Positions 52,615-62,440 are shown, counted from the first letter of the stretch. The stretch is DNA of 64,000 nucleotides from Roseburia sp. 831b (GCF_001940165.2 NZ_CP135162.1:2872001-2936000), one strand, 5' to 3'. The notes: generated by a model from the letters alone, not told the origin. A program made the numbers and translations.

Positions 52615-52962
52615 ATGAAAAAAGTAGAGCTTATTATCCGTCCGGATAAGTTAGAGAAGTTAAAAGTAATTTTAAATGAATGTAATGTGGGAGGCATCAC
52701 AGTCACAAGTGCCATGGGATGCGGTAATCAGAAAGGAAACGTAGATGTGTCCAGCTACAAAGGAATTGAGGTTGTCAACATGAATCTGATTCCTAAAATC
52801 AAGGCAGAGGTTGTCGTGAATGATGAGGAGGTAGAAAAGCTGCTTGGCTTAATCTACGAAAACTTATCTTCCGGAACTGTTGGTGATGGAAAAGTATTTA
52901 TTACAACTGTGGATGAGGCAATGAGAATTCGAACCGGACAGCGTGGCAAGAAAGCGATTTAA
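52615..52962 (+). CDS. PII-family signal transduction protein
   Basis: 115 residues. KKVELIIRPDKLEKLK, the T-loop GCGNQKGNVDVSSYKGIEVV with a tyrosine at the place of the uridylylated residue, LIPKIKAEVVV, and the ATP-binding C-terminus GTVGDGKVFITTVDEAMRIR are the PII signatures. PII proteins read 2-oxoglutarate and ATP/ADP. It sits between two PotA genes rather than beside amtB, so it may adjust polyamine transport or catabolism to nitrogen status; inferred. GAAAGGAAGG precedes the ATG. Confidence 0.93.
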   Translation: MKKVELIIRPDKLEKLKVILNECNVGGITVTSAMGCGNQKGNVDVSSYKGIEVVNMNLIPKIKAEVVVNDEEVEKLLGLIYENLSSGTVGDGKVFITTVDEAMRIRTGQRGKKAI

Positions 52963-52975
52963 GGAAAGGCAAGTG

Positions 52976-54109
52976 ATGCATATGGAAAAACGAGGGGCAA
53001 TTGAAATAAAAAATCTGGATAAGCATTTTGGTGAAAATCATGTGGTAAACGGCATTTCGTTATCGGTGAAACCGGGAGAGTTTCTATCGTTTTTAGGTCC
53101 ATCCGGATGTGGAAAAACAACAATTCTTCGCATGATAGCCGGATTTGAGACATTAGACAGTGGGGATATCAGCATTGATGGTGAGAGTGTCATCCAGTTA
53201 CCACCACACAAAAGACATGTAAACACGGTTTTTCAAAATTATGCCCTGTTTCCACATCTGAATGTATTTGATAATGTGGCATACGGGCTTCGTGCTAAAA
53301 AGAAGAAAAAAGAAGAGATTGAACAAGCTGTAAAAAAAGCGTTAGACATGGTTCAGCTTACCGGATTTGAAAAAAGAATGCCGGCGCAGATGTCCGGTGG
53401 ACAAAGACAGCGGGTCTCCATCGCACGCGCAATTGTAAACGAGCCACCAGTACTGCTTTTGGATGAGCCGCTTACCGCATTGGATATGAAGCTTCGAAAA
53501 GAGATGCGCTATGAGTTGCGCAACATCCAGCAAAAGCTTGGAATTACGTTTATCTATGTCACACATGATCAGGAGGAAGCAATGGTCATGAGCGACCGGA
53601 TTGCTGTTTTAAATGGTGGAAACATCGAACAGATTGGAAAACCGGAAGAAATTTACAAACATCCAAAATCCGCTTTTGTCTCTGACTTCATCGGTGAGAC
53701 GAACGCATTTGACGGAATGGTAAAAGATATAAAAAAAGATTCAATGACAGTTGTATGTGAATCAGGTCATTTTCTTGCAAAAACAGACTATTTTGCGGAG
53801 GGAGAATTTGTAAATGTTTCCATACGGCCACATAAAGTACAGTGGTCATTTGAGGAAGTGGAAGGATTCCAGCTAAAGGGAATGGTTAAGGATTATATTT
53901 TTACCGGATCTTTTGTCAGTGCGGTTGTAGAACTTGTCAATGGCCGGGAGATACGGATTGCAAGACTGGCAGGAGAGGGCTTGCCGGATATGGATAAGCC
54001 GGTGTATTTGTTCTGGAATCCAGAGGATGCTGTTGTGATGAAGAATCCGGCAGGAAATGTGCATGACATAATTGAAGAAATTGATCTAGGGGAATGGATT
54101 AAGAAATAG
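52976..54109 (+). CDS. Second PotA-type ABC ATPase
   Basis: 377 residues from the ATG at 52976 (AAGGAAAGG six bases upstream); another ATG lies six bases on. Walker [10 protein letters not shown], signature QMSGGQRQRVSIA, Walker B LLLDEPLTALD, switch YVTHDQEEA, and a TOBE domain (VSIRPHKVQWSFEE). Clearly divergent from the first PotA, so it is not a recent duplication. It may be an alternative ATPase for PotBC under PII control, or serve permeases elsewhere. Confidence 0.9.
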   Translation: MHMEKRGAIEIKNLDKHFGENHVVNGISLSVKPGEFLSFLGPSGCGKTTILRMIAGFETLDSGDISIDGESVIQLPPHKRHVNTVFQNYALFPHLNVFDNVAYGLRAKKKKKEEIEQAVKKALDMVQLTGFEKRMPAQMSGGQRQRVSIARAIVNEPPVLLLDEPLTALDMKLRKEMRYELRNIQQKLGITFIYVTHDQEEAMVMSDRIAVLNGGNIEQIGKPEEIYKHPKSAFVSDFIGETNAFDGMVKDIKKDSMTVVCESGHFLAKTDYFAEGEFVNVSIRPHKVQWSFEEVEGFQLKGMVKDYIFTGSFVSAVVELVNGREIRIARLAGEGLPDMDKPVYLFWNPEDAVVMKNPAGNVHDIIEEIDLGEWIKK

Positions 54110-54119
54110 GAGGCTGCCT

Positions 54120-55607
54120 ATGGAAATTTTAAAGAATTACATCAACGGGGAATGGAAAGAGTCTGTGACAGGAAGAACAAGAAGTATTATTTGTCCATCA
54201 GACGGAACGGAACTTGCGAAGACAACAGAGAGCAACGAAGTGGATGCAAAAGAGGCAATCGCCGCTGCAAAAGCAGCTTTTTACGGTGTGGGAACCTGGA
54301 GAAGAATGGCTGCGGTAGAGCGTGCGTCCTATCTTTTGAAAGTTGCCTCGCTTATGGAAGAGTGTGCAGATGAGCTGGCAAAAACGGATACACTCGATAA
54401 CGGCAAACCATTGCGGGAGGCAGAGGGTGATGTCTCGGATGCAATTGAGTGTTTTCGTTATTATGCAGGGCTGATTGATAAGCCGTCCGGCGGCGTCTAT
54501 GATGTCAACCAGGGATTTGGAGAGATGCATTCGTTTACGATGCATGAACCGGTCGGTGTCTGCGCACAGATTACACCGTGGAACTATCCGCTGCTGATGG
54601 CAGTGTGGAAGTTAGCACCGGCACTTGCAGCAGGAAACTGCGTGGTGTTCAAACCGAGCGAGAATGCGCCACTGTCAACGATTAAGTTATTTGAAATTTT
54701 TGAAAAAGCCGGGATTCCGGCGGGAACCGCAAACCTTGTGCTGGGAAATGGACCGGAGGTAGGTGCCATTTTAGCAGAGAGCGAAGATGTAGATATGATT
54801 ACTTTCACAGGAAGTACCAAAACAGGACAATCGATTGCGCACGCAGCAGCCGGAAACCTGAAAAAAGTTGGATTAGAATTAGGTGGAAAATCACCGCTTG
54901 TCGTGTTTGCCGACTGCGATTTAGAGGCGGCTGTTGAGTGGGCGATGATTGGTATCTTCTTTAACGCAGGTCAGGTTTGTGCGGCGACATCGAGACTGAT
55001 TATTGAGGAGAGCATCAAGGATGCATTTGTAAAACGGTTAGCAGAGCGTGCCAATGCACTTACAATTGGGCCAGGTATGGAAAACCCAGATATGGGAGCC
55101 ATCATTACAGAGGGACAGATGGAAAAAATACTTGCCTATATTGAATCTGGAAAAAGAGAGGGTGCAACACTTGTCTGCGGTGGAGAGCGTTATACCGAAG
55201 GAAATTGCGCAAACGGTTATTTTGTCAGACCAACCATTTTTGACAACTGTACCAAAGATATGACGATCGTAAAAGAGGAAATCTTTGGACCGGTTTTAAG
55301 TGTTCTTACATTCCGTACAGAGGAGGAAGCGGTTGCGCTTGCAAACGATACGGAATATGGCCTGGCGGGCGGTGTTATCACCAATGACGGCGCAAGAGCA
55401 CTCCGCGTGATGAAAGAACTTCGGGCAGGAATCACCTGGATTAACTGCAGCCAGCCAACATTTTGCCAGGCTCCATGGGGCGGTTACAAAAAGAGCGGCG
55501 TTGGAAGAGAACTTGGCGTCCATGGCTTAGAGGAATATCAGGAAACGAAACAGGTAAATATCAATTTAAATCCAGCAGCACAGGTTGGCTGGTATGAAGA
55601 ACGTTAG
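54120..55607 (+). CDS. NAD-dependent aldehyde dehydrogenase (aminobutyraldehyde/betaine-aldehyde type)
   Basis: 495 residues. Catalytic Cys287 in FFNAGQVCAAT, Glu253 in LELGGKSP, Asn155 in TPWNYPLL, and NAD-binding FTGSTKTGQ. The start has AGGAGG ahead of the ATG, 10 bases after the ATPase. The context with polyamine uptake and a GABA-type aminotransferase points to oxidation of 4-aminobutanal to GABA. Betaine aldehyde is an alternative substrate; sequence alone does not separate them. Confidence 0.9.
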   Translation: MEILKNYINGEWKESVTGRTRSIICPSDGTELAKTTESNEVDAKEAIAAAKAAFYGVGTWRRMAAVERASYLLKVASLMEECADELAKTDTLDNGKPLREAEGDVSDAIECFRYYAGLIDKPSGGVYDVNQGFGEMHSFTMHEPVGVCAQITPWNYPLLMAVWKLAPALAAGNCVVFKPSENAPLSTIKLFEIFEKAGIPAGTANLVLGNGPEVGAILAESEDVDMITFTGSTKTGQSIAHAAAGNLKKVGLELGGKSPLVVFADCDLEAAVEWAMIGIFFNAGQVCAATSRLIIEESIKDAFVKRLAERANALTIGPGMENPDMGAIITEGQMEKILAYIESGKREGATLVCGGERYTEGNCANGYFVRPTIFDNCTKDMTIVKEEIFGPVLSVLTFRTEEEAVALANDTEYGLAGGVITNDGARALRVMKELRAGITWINCSQPTFCQAPWGGYKKSGVGRELGVHGLEEYQETKQVNINLNPAAQVGWYEER

Positions 55608-55682
55608 ATTTTTAACAATTAGTGGAACGTAGTAGGGCAAGCAATAGCCCGATATCAATAGAAAGAAAAGAAGGTGCATGTT

Positions 55683-57050
55683 ATGTTAAGAGATGAATTA
55701 CCAGAGATTAAAACAGAAACAGTACCTGGACCAAAGGCTCAGGCAATCATTGCAAGAAGAGAGAATGCAGTACCAGATGCAATCAAATGTGTATATCCCG
55801 TTGTCATAGAACGTGGGGAGGGCGCTATGATAGAGGATGTCGATGGAAACCGTTTTGTGGATTTCATCGGTGGTGTTGGTGTGCTAAACATTGGATTTTC
55901 ACATCCGGAAGTTGTGGAGGCAGTAAAGACGCAGGCAGAAAAATATTTTCATGGAATGTTTAATGTGGTGACGCATGAAGGCTATGTTGCGCTTGCAGAG
56001 AAAATGTGTGAGATTGCGCCGGTAAAAGGAGATAAGAAAAAGGCATTTTTTGCAAACAGTGGCGCAGAGGCAGACGAAAATGCAGTCAAGGTTGCAAAAG
56101 GATATACCAAACGTCCGAATATCATTGTTTTCTCGGGAGCATTTCACGGAAGAACAATGCTCACCATGGCAATGACATCCAAGAAAGCTTATGCAAAGGA
56201 TATGGGACCACTTCCAAACGGCGTGTTCCGCGCAGAATTCCCATACCTTTACCGGAAACCAGAGGGAATGCCGGAAGAAAAGGCAATGGATTATTATATT
56301 GAATCCATCCATAAAGTGTTTGAGGAGTGTGCGGCAGCGGACACGATTGCAGCAATTGTGGTAGAACCACTTCAGGGCGAGGGCGGATTTATTCCGGCTC
56401 CAATCGAATGGGTCAAAGCGGTACGGAAAATCTGTGATGATAATGGAATTCTTCTGATTGCAGACGAGGTTCAGGCAGGATTTTGTAGAACTGGCCGTAT
56501 GTTTGCTTCCCAGTACTGGGCAGAGGCAGGCGTAAAACCAGATATCTTGGCAACTGCAAAATCAATTGCCGGAGGTATGCCACTCTCCGCAATCGTTGCA
56601 AGCAAGGAGATTATGGATGCTGTACCGGGAGGAACCATCGGAGGAACTTACTGTGGTAATGCGGTTTCCTGCGCAGCAGCATTAAAAGTCATTGAAATCA
56701 TGGAGCGTGACCATCTTGCAGACCGTTCCCTTGAGATTGGAGAAAAGGTGGTAGCCCGTTATCAGGAAATGGCAGACAAATATGGCATTGTCGGTGATAT
56801 CCGAGGTCTTGGCGGCATGGTCGGAATTGAGTTTGTCAAGGACACCAAGACGAAAGAGCCATATCCAGAGTTCACAAGTCAGCTTATCATAGAATGTGCT
56901 GCACACGGACTTTTAGTTGAGGGCGCAGGAACTTATAGTAATGTCATTCGTTTTCTTGCTCCGCTTGTCATCACAGATGCGCAGCTTGAGGCCGGTCTTG
57001 ATATTTTCGATGAGTGTATCGGTATCGTTATGAAAAAACTTGGAAAATAG
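55683..57050 (+). CDS. gabT: Class III aminotransferase, GABA/putrescine type
   Basis: 455 residues from the ATG at 55683 (AAGAAGGTG upstream; an ATG nine bases earlier is in frame). PLP-enzyme landmarks: NSGAEADENAVKVAK, FSGAFHGRT, LLIADEVQAGFCRTG, and the Schiff-base lysine in ATAKSIAGGMPLSA. GabT converts GABA plus 2-oxoglutarate to succinate semialdehyde plus glutamate. No separate putrescine aminotransferase is present, so this enzyme may also take putrescine; inferred. Confidence 0.9.
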   Translation: MLRDELPEIKTETVPGPKAQAIIARRENAVPDAIKCVYPVVIERGEGAMIEDVDGNRFVDFIGGVGVLNIGFSHPEVVEAVKTQAEKYFHGMFNVVTHEGYVALAEKMCEIAPVKGDKKKAFFANSGAEADENAVKVAKGYTKRPNIIVFSGAFHGRTMLTMAMTSKKAYAKDMGPLPNGVFRAEFPYLYRKPEGMPEEKAMDYYIESIHKVFEECAAADTIAAIVVEPLQGEGGFIPAPIEWVKAVRKICDDNGILLIADEVQAGFCRTGRMFASQYWAEAGVKPDILATAKSIAGGMPLSAIVASKEIMDAVPGGTIGGTYCGNAVSCAAALKVIEIMERDHLADRSLEIGEKVVARYQEMADKYGIVGDIRGLGGMVGIEFVKDTKTKEPYPEFTSQLIIECAAHGLLVEGAGTYSNVIRFLAPLVITDAQLEAGLDIFDECIGIVMKKLGK

Positions 57051-57131
57051 AATGACCTCTCATTGCAAAAGTGGAGGGAGACAGGATTGTCTGACATTGC
57101 AAAAAAGTAGTAAAAGATAGTCATTTTTTAC

Positions 57132-58271
57132 ATGGAAAAGAGGAATGATATGTGGAAACAGTTTTGTGTGAAGCCGGCAATACACCAGTTTGATACTGCA
57201 AAAGATTTTTGTGAAAAATTTCACATTGGAGAGGGAGATTTGCTTTTCGTCAGCGAACATACTTATCAAAAATTTTTTGCAGAAAGAACGACTGGTGCGA
57301 CGGTGGTACATTACCGGAAATATGGAAAGGGCGAGCCAACGGACTTGATGGTAGAAGGTATCTGCCAGGATTTGAAAGATGTCTCGTATCAGCGTGTGAT
57401 AGCTGTCGGCGGTGGCACGATTTTGGATGTGGCAAAACTTTTTGCGCTGAAACAGGTCAGCCCGGTCGGGGAACTTTTCGAGAAAAAGCTTCCTATTGAA
57501 AAAGAGAAAAAGCTGGTACTTGTTCCAACAACTTGTGGTACAGGAAGCGAAGTAACGAATATTTCCATCCTGGAGCTTACACAAAAGGGCACCAAGCTGG
57601 GACTTGCGGCGGAGGAACTGTATGCGGATGACGCAGTATTGATACCGGAACTTTTGTCAGAGCTTCCGGCATCCGTTTTTGCGACAAGTTCGATAGATGC
57701 GCTGATTCATTCGATTGAGTCTTTTACATCCCCGAAGGCAAGTGCCTTCAGCAGACTGTACTCTAAAAAGGCGATGAGCATCATTTTAGAAACCTATCAA
57801 AAACTTGAGACAGAGGGAATGGATCAGCGAAAAAAATATATGGAGCAGATGCTCTTGGCGAGTACTTATGCCGGAATTGCATTTGGCAATGCCGGTTGCG
57901 CAGCAGTTCATGCGATGAGTTATCCGCTTGGCGCAAAATATCATGTGCCACATGGGGAGGCAAATTATGCGATGTTCACCGGTGTTTATTATGCTTATCT
58001 GGAACTGGACCCGGATGGCGGAATCCAGGAGCTAAACCAGATTTTAGCATCCCTTCTTGGTTGTGAAACAAAGGATGTCTACCAGGAGCTGGATCATCTT
58101 CTTGGACTTTTGATTCCGAAAAAAGCGCTGCGTGAGTATGGTGTTACGAAAGAAGATATTGATGCATTTACAGATGTAGTTATGACAAAACAAGGACGCC
58201 TTATGGCAAATAATTACACGGAACTTACACGGGAAAAGGTAGCAGAAATTTACCGCAGCCTATATGTATAA
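57132..58271 (+). CDS. 4-hydroxybutyrate dehydrogenase (iron alcohol dehydrogenase)
   Basis: 379 residues. An iron-ADH fold with AVGGGTILDVAK, PTTCGTGSEVTN, the metal site ALIHSIES and HAMSYPLGAKYHVPHGEANY. Long stretches agree with what I recall of Clostridium kluyveri 4HbD. It reduces succinate semialdehyde to 4-hydroxybutyrate with NAD(P)H, which disposes of the GabT product and can feed butyrate formation. GAAAAGAGG precedes the start. Last gene of the operon; only a weak terminator-like AT tract follows. Confidence 0.93.
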   Translation: MEKRNDMWKQFCVKPAIHQFDTAKDFCEKFHIGEGDLLFVSEHTYQKFFAERTTGATVVHYRKYGKGEPTDLMVEGICQDLKDVSYQRVIAVGGGTILDVAKLFALKQVSPVGELFEKKLPIEKEKKLVLVPTTCGTGSEVTNISILELTQKGTKLGLAAEELYADDAVLIPELLSELPASVFATSSIDALIHSIESFTSPKASAFSRLYSKKAMSIILETYQKLETEGMDQRKKYMEQMLLASTYAGIAFGNAGCAAVHAMSYPLGAKYHVPHGEANYAMFTGVYYAYLELDPDGGIQELNQILASLLGCETKDVYQELDHLLGLLIPKKALREYGVTKEDIDAFTDVVMTKQGRLMANNYTELTREKVAEIYRSLYV

Positions 58272-58379
58272 GAAGAAAAGTGACAGAAATTTATTATAGC
58301 TTTTATGAAATAGGTGTGATAGAACAAAAATCTTATTTTTTAATTAAAAATTTTTTATGAATCATGGAAAAACCTCTTG

Positions 58380-58402
58380 TACGAAAATTCGTATGTTATA
58401 CT
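58380..58402 (+). promoter_or_regulatory. Palindrome and -10 upstream of the VanZ gene
   Basis: A perfect 14-base palindrome TACGAAAATTCGTA (58380-58393) lies directly before TATACT (58397-58402). No good -35 is seen at standard spacing, so an activator or operator site is possible. The gap 58272-58557 holds nothing else clear. Confidence 0.4.
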
Positions 58403-58557
58403 GCTTCAAGAAAAGGTTACTTACAGTTTTCTTCAAAGTCACAAAAAGAGTCTTGCCTTTGTGTGATTTGCCAGCAACTAGTTTGTGAGCAACCTTTTGA
58501 CACCTGAATCCTTAATTAAGAAATTAGAAATTTTAGAATTCGTACAGGGGGTATGAT

Positions 58558-59097
58558 ATGTTTTTAAGTTATCTTATTTTTATCTTTCCGGCGGTTGCAG
58601 TATTATCCGCCATCCTTTATCTTCCATTTTATTTTGTACAACGAAAAAAATACGGAAAGCGTCCGTTTTCTATTCATTTTGCAAATTACGGATTGATTGG
58701 CGTGACGCTAAGTATCTTATATCTCACAGTCTTTTTGGGTGGGATTACGTTTACACCTGGGTATCATTTATATAATCTGATTCCATTTGTCTGGGTAAAA
58801 CAGACCTATGCGATGGGATATGGAAAAATGATGAAACAGCTTTTGCTCAACATCGGAATGTTTGTGCCGTTTGGATTTTTCCTGCCGTTTGCCGTGAAAC
58901 GAATGCGGAAATGGAACCGTATTTTTTTGACGGCGATGATGTTTTCTTTTGCAATCGAATTCGTGCAGTATTTTATAGGAAGATCTGCGGATGTAGATGA
59001 TTTGATTACCAATACCATCGGTGGACTCATCGGGTATGTGTTGTTTTATTTACTTTTCATGAGAAAGAAAAAGCAAGAAGAATATGGAAATGTATGA
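58558..59097 (+). CDS. VanZ-like membrane protein
   Basis: 179 residues with five membrane segments. NLIPFVWVKQTY and LLNIGMFVPFGFFLP, followed by FSFAIEFVQYFIGRSADVDDLITNTIGG, are VanZ-family signatures. VanZ proteins give low-level resistance to lipoglycopeptides in some hosts, but most homologues are uncharacterised. GGGGG lies ahead of the ATG. No vancomycin gene cluster is nearby. Confidence 0.92.
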   Translation: MFLSYLIFIFPAVAVLSAILYLPFYFVQRKKYGKRPFSIHFANYGLIGVTLSILYLTVFLGGITFTPGYHLYNLIPFVWVKQTYAMGYGKMMKQLLLNIGMFVPFGFFLPFAVKRMRKWNRIFLTAMMFSFAIEFVQYFIGRSADVDDLITNTIGGLIGYVLFYLLFMRKKKQEEYGNV

Positions 59098-59189
59098 TGT
59101 AAGTAACGTCCATTCATGATATACTTCAGTTATAGAAAAATCAGAGGGTAATGGTGTAAATATACACGATTACAGAAAGGCGTGGAGTT

Positions 59190-61004
59190 ATGGCAAAAGA
59201 ATTAGCAGCAAGAAAAGACGTCCCGGTAGAGGAAACATGGGACTTATCCTTGATTTATGAGACAGAAGAGCTTATGTATCAGGATGCAGATAAAATGAAA
59301 AAACTGGTAGAGGAGACGATTTCCAACTACAAAGGTAATTTGAATACAGCAGAAAAAATCAATGCTTGTCTGGATAATTACCGTGAAATCGTGCGCATTG
59401 CGACATTGGTGACGCACTACACAGATTTGGCGGTATCCGTAGATTATTATGATGCACACAATATGCAGAGAAATAATAAGATTGGAAATCTGGTTGCAGA
59501 ACTTTTCAGTAAGTTAAGCTTTATTGAAAGTGAACTGTTAGAGCAGAGCGACGAGACATTGCAGAAGGCAATTGCGATTGCAACGGATAACAAACATTAC
59601 ATCGAAGATGTTCTTCGTGGAAAACCACACCATCTCCATCCGGAGGCAGAGCGTGTATTAGCAGCACTTTCCCAGACGATGAATGCGCCATACAACATTT
59701 ACGAGCAGACCAAATTGGCAGATATGCAGTTTGAGAATTTCGAGGTAGATGGAAAAGAATACCCATTGGGTTATTCTTTGTTTGAAGATAACTATGAATA
59801 CGATTGCAGCGCAAAGGTTCGTAGAGCGGCATTTAATGCATTTTCCAGGAAAATCCGTCAATATGAAAATACAACAGCAGCAGCTTATCAGACCCAGGTG
59901 CAGAAGGAAAAGACCATTGCGACACTGCGCGGATATGATTCTGTTTTCGATTACCTGCTGTTTGAGCAGAAAGTCAGCCGTGAACTTTACGACAGACAGA
60001 TTGATTTAATCACAGAAAAGCTTGCACCACACATGAGAAAATATGCGAAACTTCTTCAGAAAATCCATGGATTGGAAAAGATGACGTTTGCAGACTTAAA
60101 GATTGCCGTTGACCCGGAATACGACCCACGTGTTACAATCGAGGAATCCAAAGAATACATTGAAAAAGGGTTATCCATTTTAGGGGACGACTATGTGAAG
60201 ATGATTCAGACAGCTTACAAGGAAAGATGGGTCGATTTTGCACAGAACAAAGGAAAATCTACCGGTGGTTTCTGCGCAAGCCCTTATGGAAAAGGCTCTT
60301 TTATTCTGCTTTCCTGGCACAACCGCATGGCAGATGTTTTCACACTTGCGCATGAACTTGGACATGCAGGTCATTTCAAAGCCTGCAACAGCAGCCAGTC
60401 TATTTTTGACACAGAGGTTTCTACTTATTTTGTAGAATCACCTTCCACCATGAATGAGCTTTTGATGGCAAATTATCTGGTAAAGACCAATCCGGACAAA
60501 CGTTTCCGCCGCTGGGTACTTTCCTGCATGATTAGCAATACTTATTATCACAACTTTGTGACACATTTAATGGAAGCAGCTTACCAGAGAGAAGTTTACA
60601 AAATCATCGATGCGGGCGGAAGTGTTCAGGCAGAGACTTTAAGCAGCATCATGAAAGAGACGTTGAGCAAATTCTGGGGCGATGCCGTAGAATTAAACGA
60701 AGGTGCAGAGCTTACCTGGATGCGCCAGCCACATTATTATATGGGCTTATATTCTTACACTTACAGCGCAGGTCTTACGATTGCAACCGAGGTCAGCAAA
60801 CGAATCGAAAAAGAAGGTCAGCCAGCCGTAGATGACTGGAAAAAAGTATTGGCAGCCGGAAGCACCCTCACTCCGGTAGAACTTGCAAAATTAGCAAAGG
60901 TTGACATAACAACAGAAGCACCGCTTCTCGATACGATTGAAACCATCGGTGGCATTATCGATGAAATCTGTCAGCTGACGGAGGAAATTGAGGCAGAGCA
61001 GTAA
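59190..61004 (+). CDS. pepF: Oligoendopeptidase F
   Basis: 604 residues, the standard PepF length. An N-terminal helical domain and an M3 catalytic domain with the zinc motif in TLAHELGHAGHF (HExxH) near residue 390 and a downstream glutamate in STYFVESPSTMNE. It cleaves short peptides in the cytoplasm. GAAAGGCG precedes the ATG. Confidence 0.96.
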   Translation: MAKELAARKDVPVEETWDLSLIYETEELMYQDADKMKKLVEETISNYKGNLNTAEKINACLDNYREIVRIATLVTHYTDLAVSVDYYDAHNMQRNNKIGNLVAELFSKLSFIESELLEQSDETLQKAIAIATDNKHYIEDVLRGKPHHLHPEAERVLAALSQTMNAPYNIYEQTKLADMQFENFEVDGKEYPLGYSLFEDNYEYDCSAKVRRAAFNAFSRKIRQYENTTAAAYQTQVQKEKTIATLRGYDSVFDYLLFEQKVSRELYDRQIDLITEKLAPHMRKYAKLLQKIHGLEKMTFADLKIAVDPEYDPRVTIEESKEYIEKGLSILGDDYVKMIQTAYKERWVDFAQNKGKSTGGFCASPYGKGSFILLSWHNRMADVFTLAHELGHAGHFKACNSSQSIFDTEVSTYFVESPSTMNELLMANYLVKTNPDKRFRRWVLSCMISNTYYHNFVTHLMEAAYQREVYKIIDAGGSVQAETLSSIMKETLSKFWGDAVELNEGAELTWMRQPHYYMGLYSYTYSAGLTIATEVSKRIEKEGQPAVDDWKKVLAAGSTLTPVELAKLAKVDITTEAPLLDTIETIGGIIDEICQLTEEIEAEQ

Positions 61005-61045
61005 ATCTGTCTTGTTCCAGAACAAAGTAGAAGAAAGGGTATATT

Positions 61046-62077
61046 GTGAACGGAAGATACCAAAGAACGTCCGAGGAGATTCGCAGGCGAAAAATTGCAC
61101 GCAAGAAAAAAAGAACACGTAGACGAATTCTCACAGTGTTGTCAATCATAGCAGCTTTTTTGCTTGGAATTGCGGTTGGGAAAAAGCTTCCCGAAGAAAA
61201 AGGTACATTGCAGCAGGCGCTTCAAGGGGAAATTCATAGTCTGACTTCTGATATAGAAGATAAGGAGGAGCAGCCTTGTGATAAAAGGGAGGCTGGAATG
61301 CAGACAGGGTTAACGCTGGACGAATTGTCAAGCCTTGCGGTAGATAAACCAAAGAAGCTGACAAGAGGGGAAGCGGTAACAATCCTGACGCAAAAAGCCA
61401 CAGAGGACGAACGTTATAGCCAGGTGCTAGAAAAAGAAAGCCTGTATCCGGACGAGATTCTCATAAATCTTGCAAATAATCCAGAGCAGATTTCGTTTGC
61501 AGTAGATTACCCTGGTGAGAATTTTTCTATATCAGAAGGACTTACCGAGGATGAACTGGCACAAAAATGTCCACTTTTCCTACAATGGGACAAGCGCTGG
61601 GGCTACCATGAATATGGAGATGAAAGTACGATTGCGGTCAGCGGATGCGGACCGACATCTCTAGCTATGGTTGTAGTTGGATTGACCCACGATGCCTCGG
61701 TCACACCAGAAAAAGTTGCAGATTTTGCGATGAACAATGACTTTTACATGTATGGAACCGGCACCATGTGGAGTCTTATGACAGATGGTGCTGCCTATTT
61801 TGGACTTGATTCCACACAGATTGATATTGACAAAGACCAGATGGAAGCATGCCTAAACCAGAATGGCATGTTGATTTGCTCCCTAAAGTCAGGAGATTTC
61901 ACGACAGCAGGGCATTTCATCGTAATTTATGGCATTGAGGATGGTAATTTTCTCGTCAATGATCCATTCTGTGTCTACCGGAGTTCGCAAAGCTGGTCCT
62001 ATGACACATTGCAGCCACAGCTAAAATCCGTCTGGGCAGTATATGCCAATGGCTCTGCAGAGAAAGCGGAGGTGTAG
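61046..62077 (+). CDS. C39-like cysteine peptidase, membrane-anchored
   Basis: 343 residues from a GTG with AAAGGG upstream. A very basic N-terminus (RRRKIARKKKRTRRR), one membrane helix (about 30-47), a linker to about 165, then a C39/papain-like domain: catalytic Cys in VSGCGPTSLAMVV, His in AGHFIVIYG, and NDP. Extracytoplasmic, unlike C39 domains fused to ABC exporters, and no leader-peptide gene is near. Substrate unknown. Such proteins in Firmicutes are often surface peptidases. Confidence 0.88.
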   Translation: MNGRYQRTSEEIRRRKIARKKKRTRRRILTVLSIIAAFLLGIAVGKKLPEEKGTLQQALQGEIHSLTSDIEDKEEQPCDKREAGMQTGLTLDELSSLAVDKPKKLTRGEAVTILTQKATEDERYSQVLEKESLYPDEILINLANNPEQISFAVDYPGENFSISEGLTEDELAQKCPLFLQWDKRWGYHEYGDESTIAVSGCGPTSLAMVVVGLTHDASVTPEKVADFAMNNDFYMYGTGTMWSLMTDGAAYFGLDSTQIDIDKDQMEACLNQNGMLICSLKSGDFTTAGHFIVIYGIEDGNFLVNDPFCVYRSSQSWSYDTLQPQLKSVWAVYANGSAEKAEV

Positions 62078-62185
62078 GCAGGCTGATATAAGTATTTTAA
62101 GGAAGCTTTAAGTGTTTTCTGGCATTTTTGCAGAATCCCCTCCAAGGAAATCTGAGCATTAGGTGTTTCCTAGAGATTTTTACAA

Positions 62186-62440
62186 ATTCTACTCCAATCA
62201 TGGTCTATCGATGGAGTAGAAATTTCTCAAAACTCCCCAAAACACCTAAATCCGTTAAGTCAATGGAGTAGAAATTTCAAAAAGCCGCTCAAAACATCTA
62301 AAGTTGCTAGGACAATGGAGTAGAAAATCAACAAAATCGCCAAAAACACCTAAATCCATTAAGTCAATGGAGTAGATATAAAAAAAAACTCCAAAAACCA
62401 CCTAAAGCCACCAGACCAATAATAATCATCCATCCAAACA
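62186..62440 (+). repeat. 52-bp tandem repeats with one inverted half-copy
   Basis: GGAGTAGA starts at 62213, 62265, 62317 and 62369, exactly 52 bases apart; each copy also has AACACCTAAA- or CACCTAAA-like sequence about 28 bases later. A decayed fifth copy follows. An inverted copy, AAATTCTACTCCA (62187-62199), can pair with the first direct copy. CACCTAAG-GCGTCACAC also recurs at about 62440 and 62505. No gene is seen from 62078 to 62508. Confidence 0.8.

Noticed and set aside
62213..62440. Possible CRISPR array
   Set aside because: The 52-bp units have drifting cores rather than identical repeats with unique spacers, and no cas gene is in the window.
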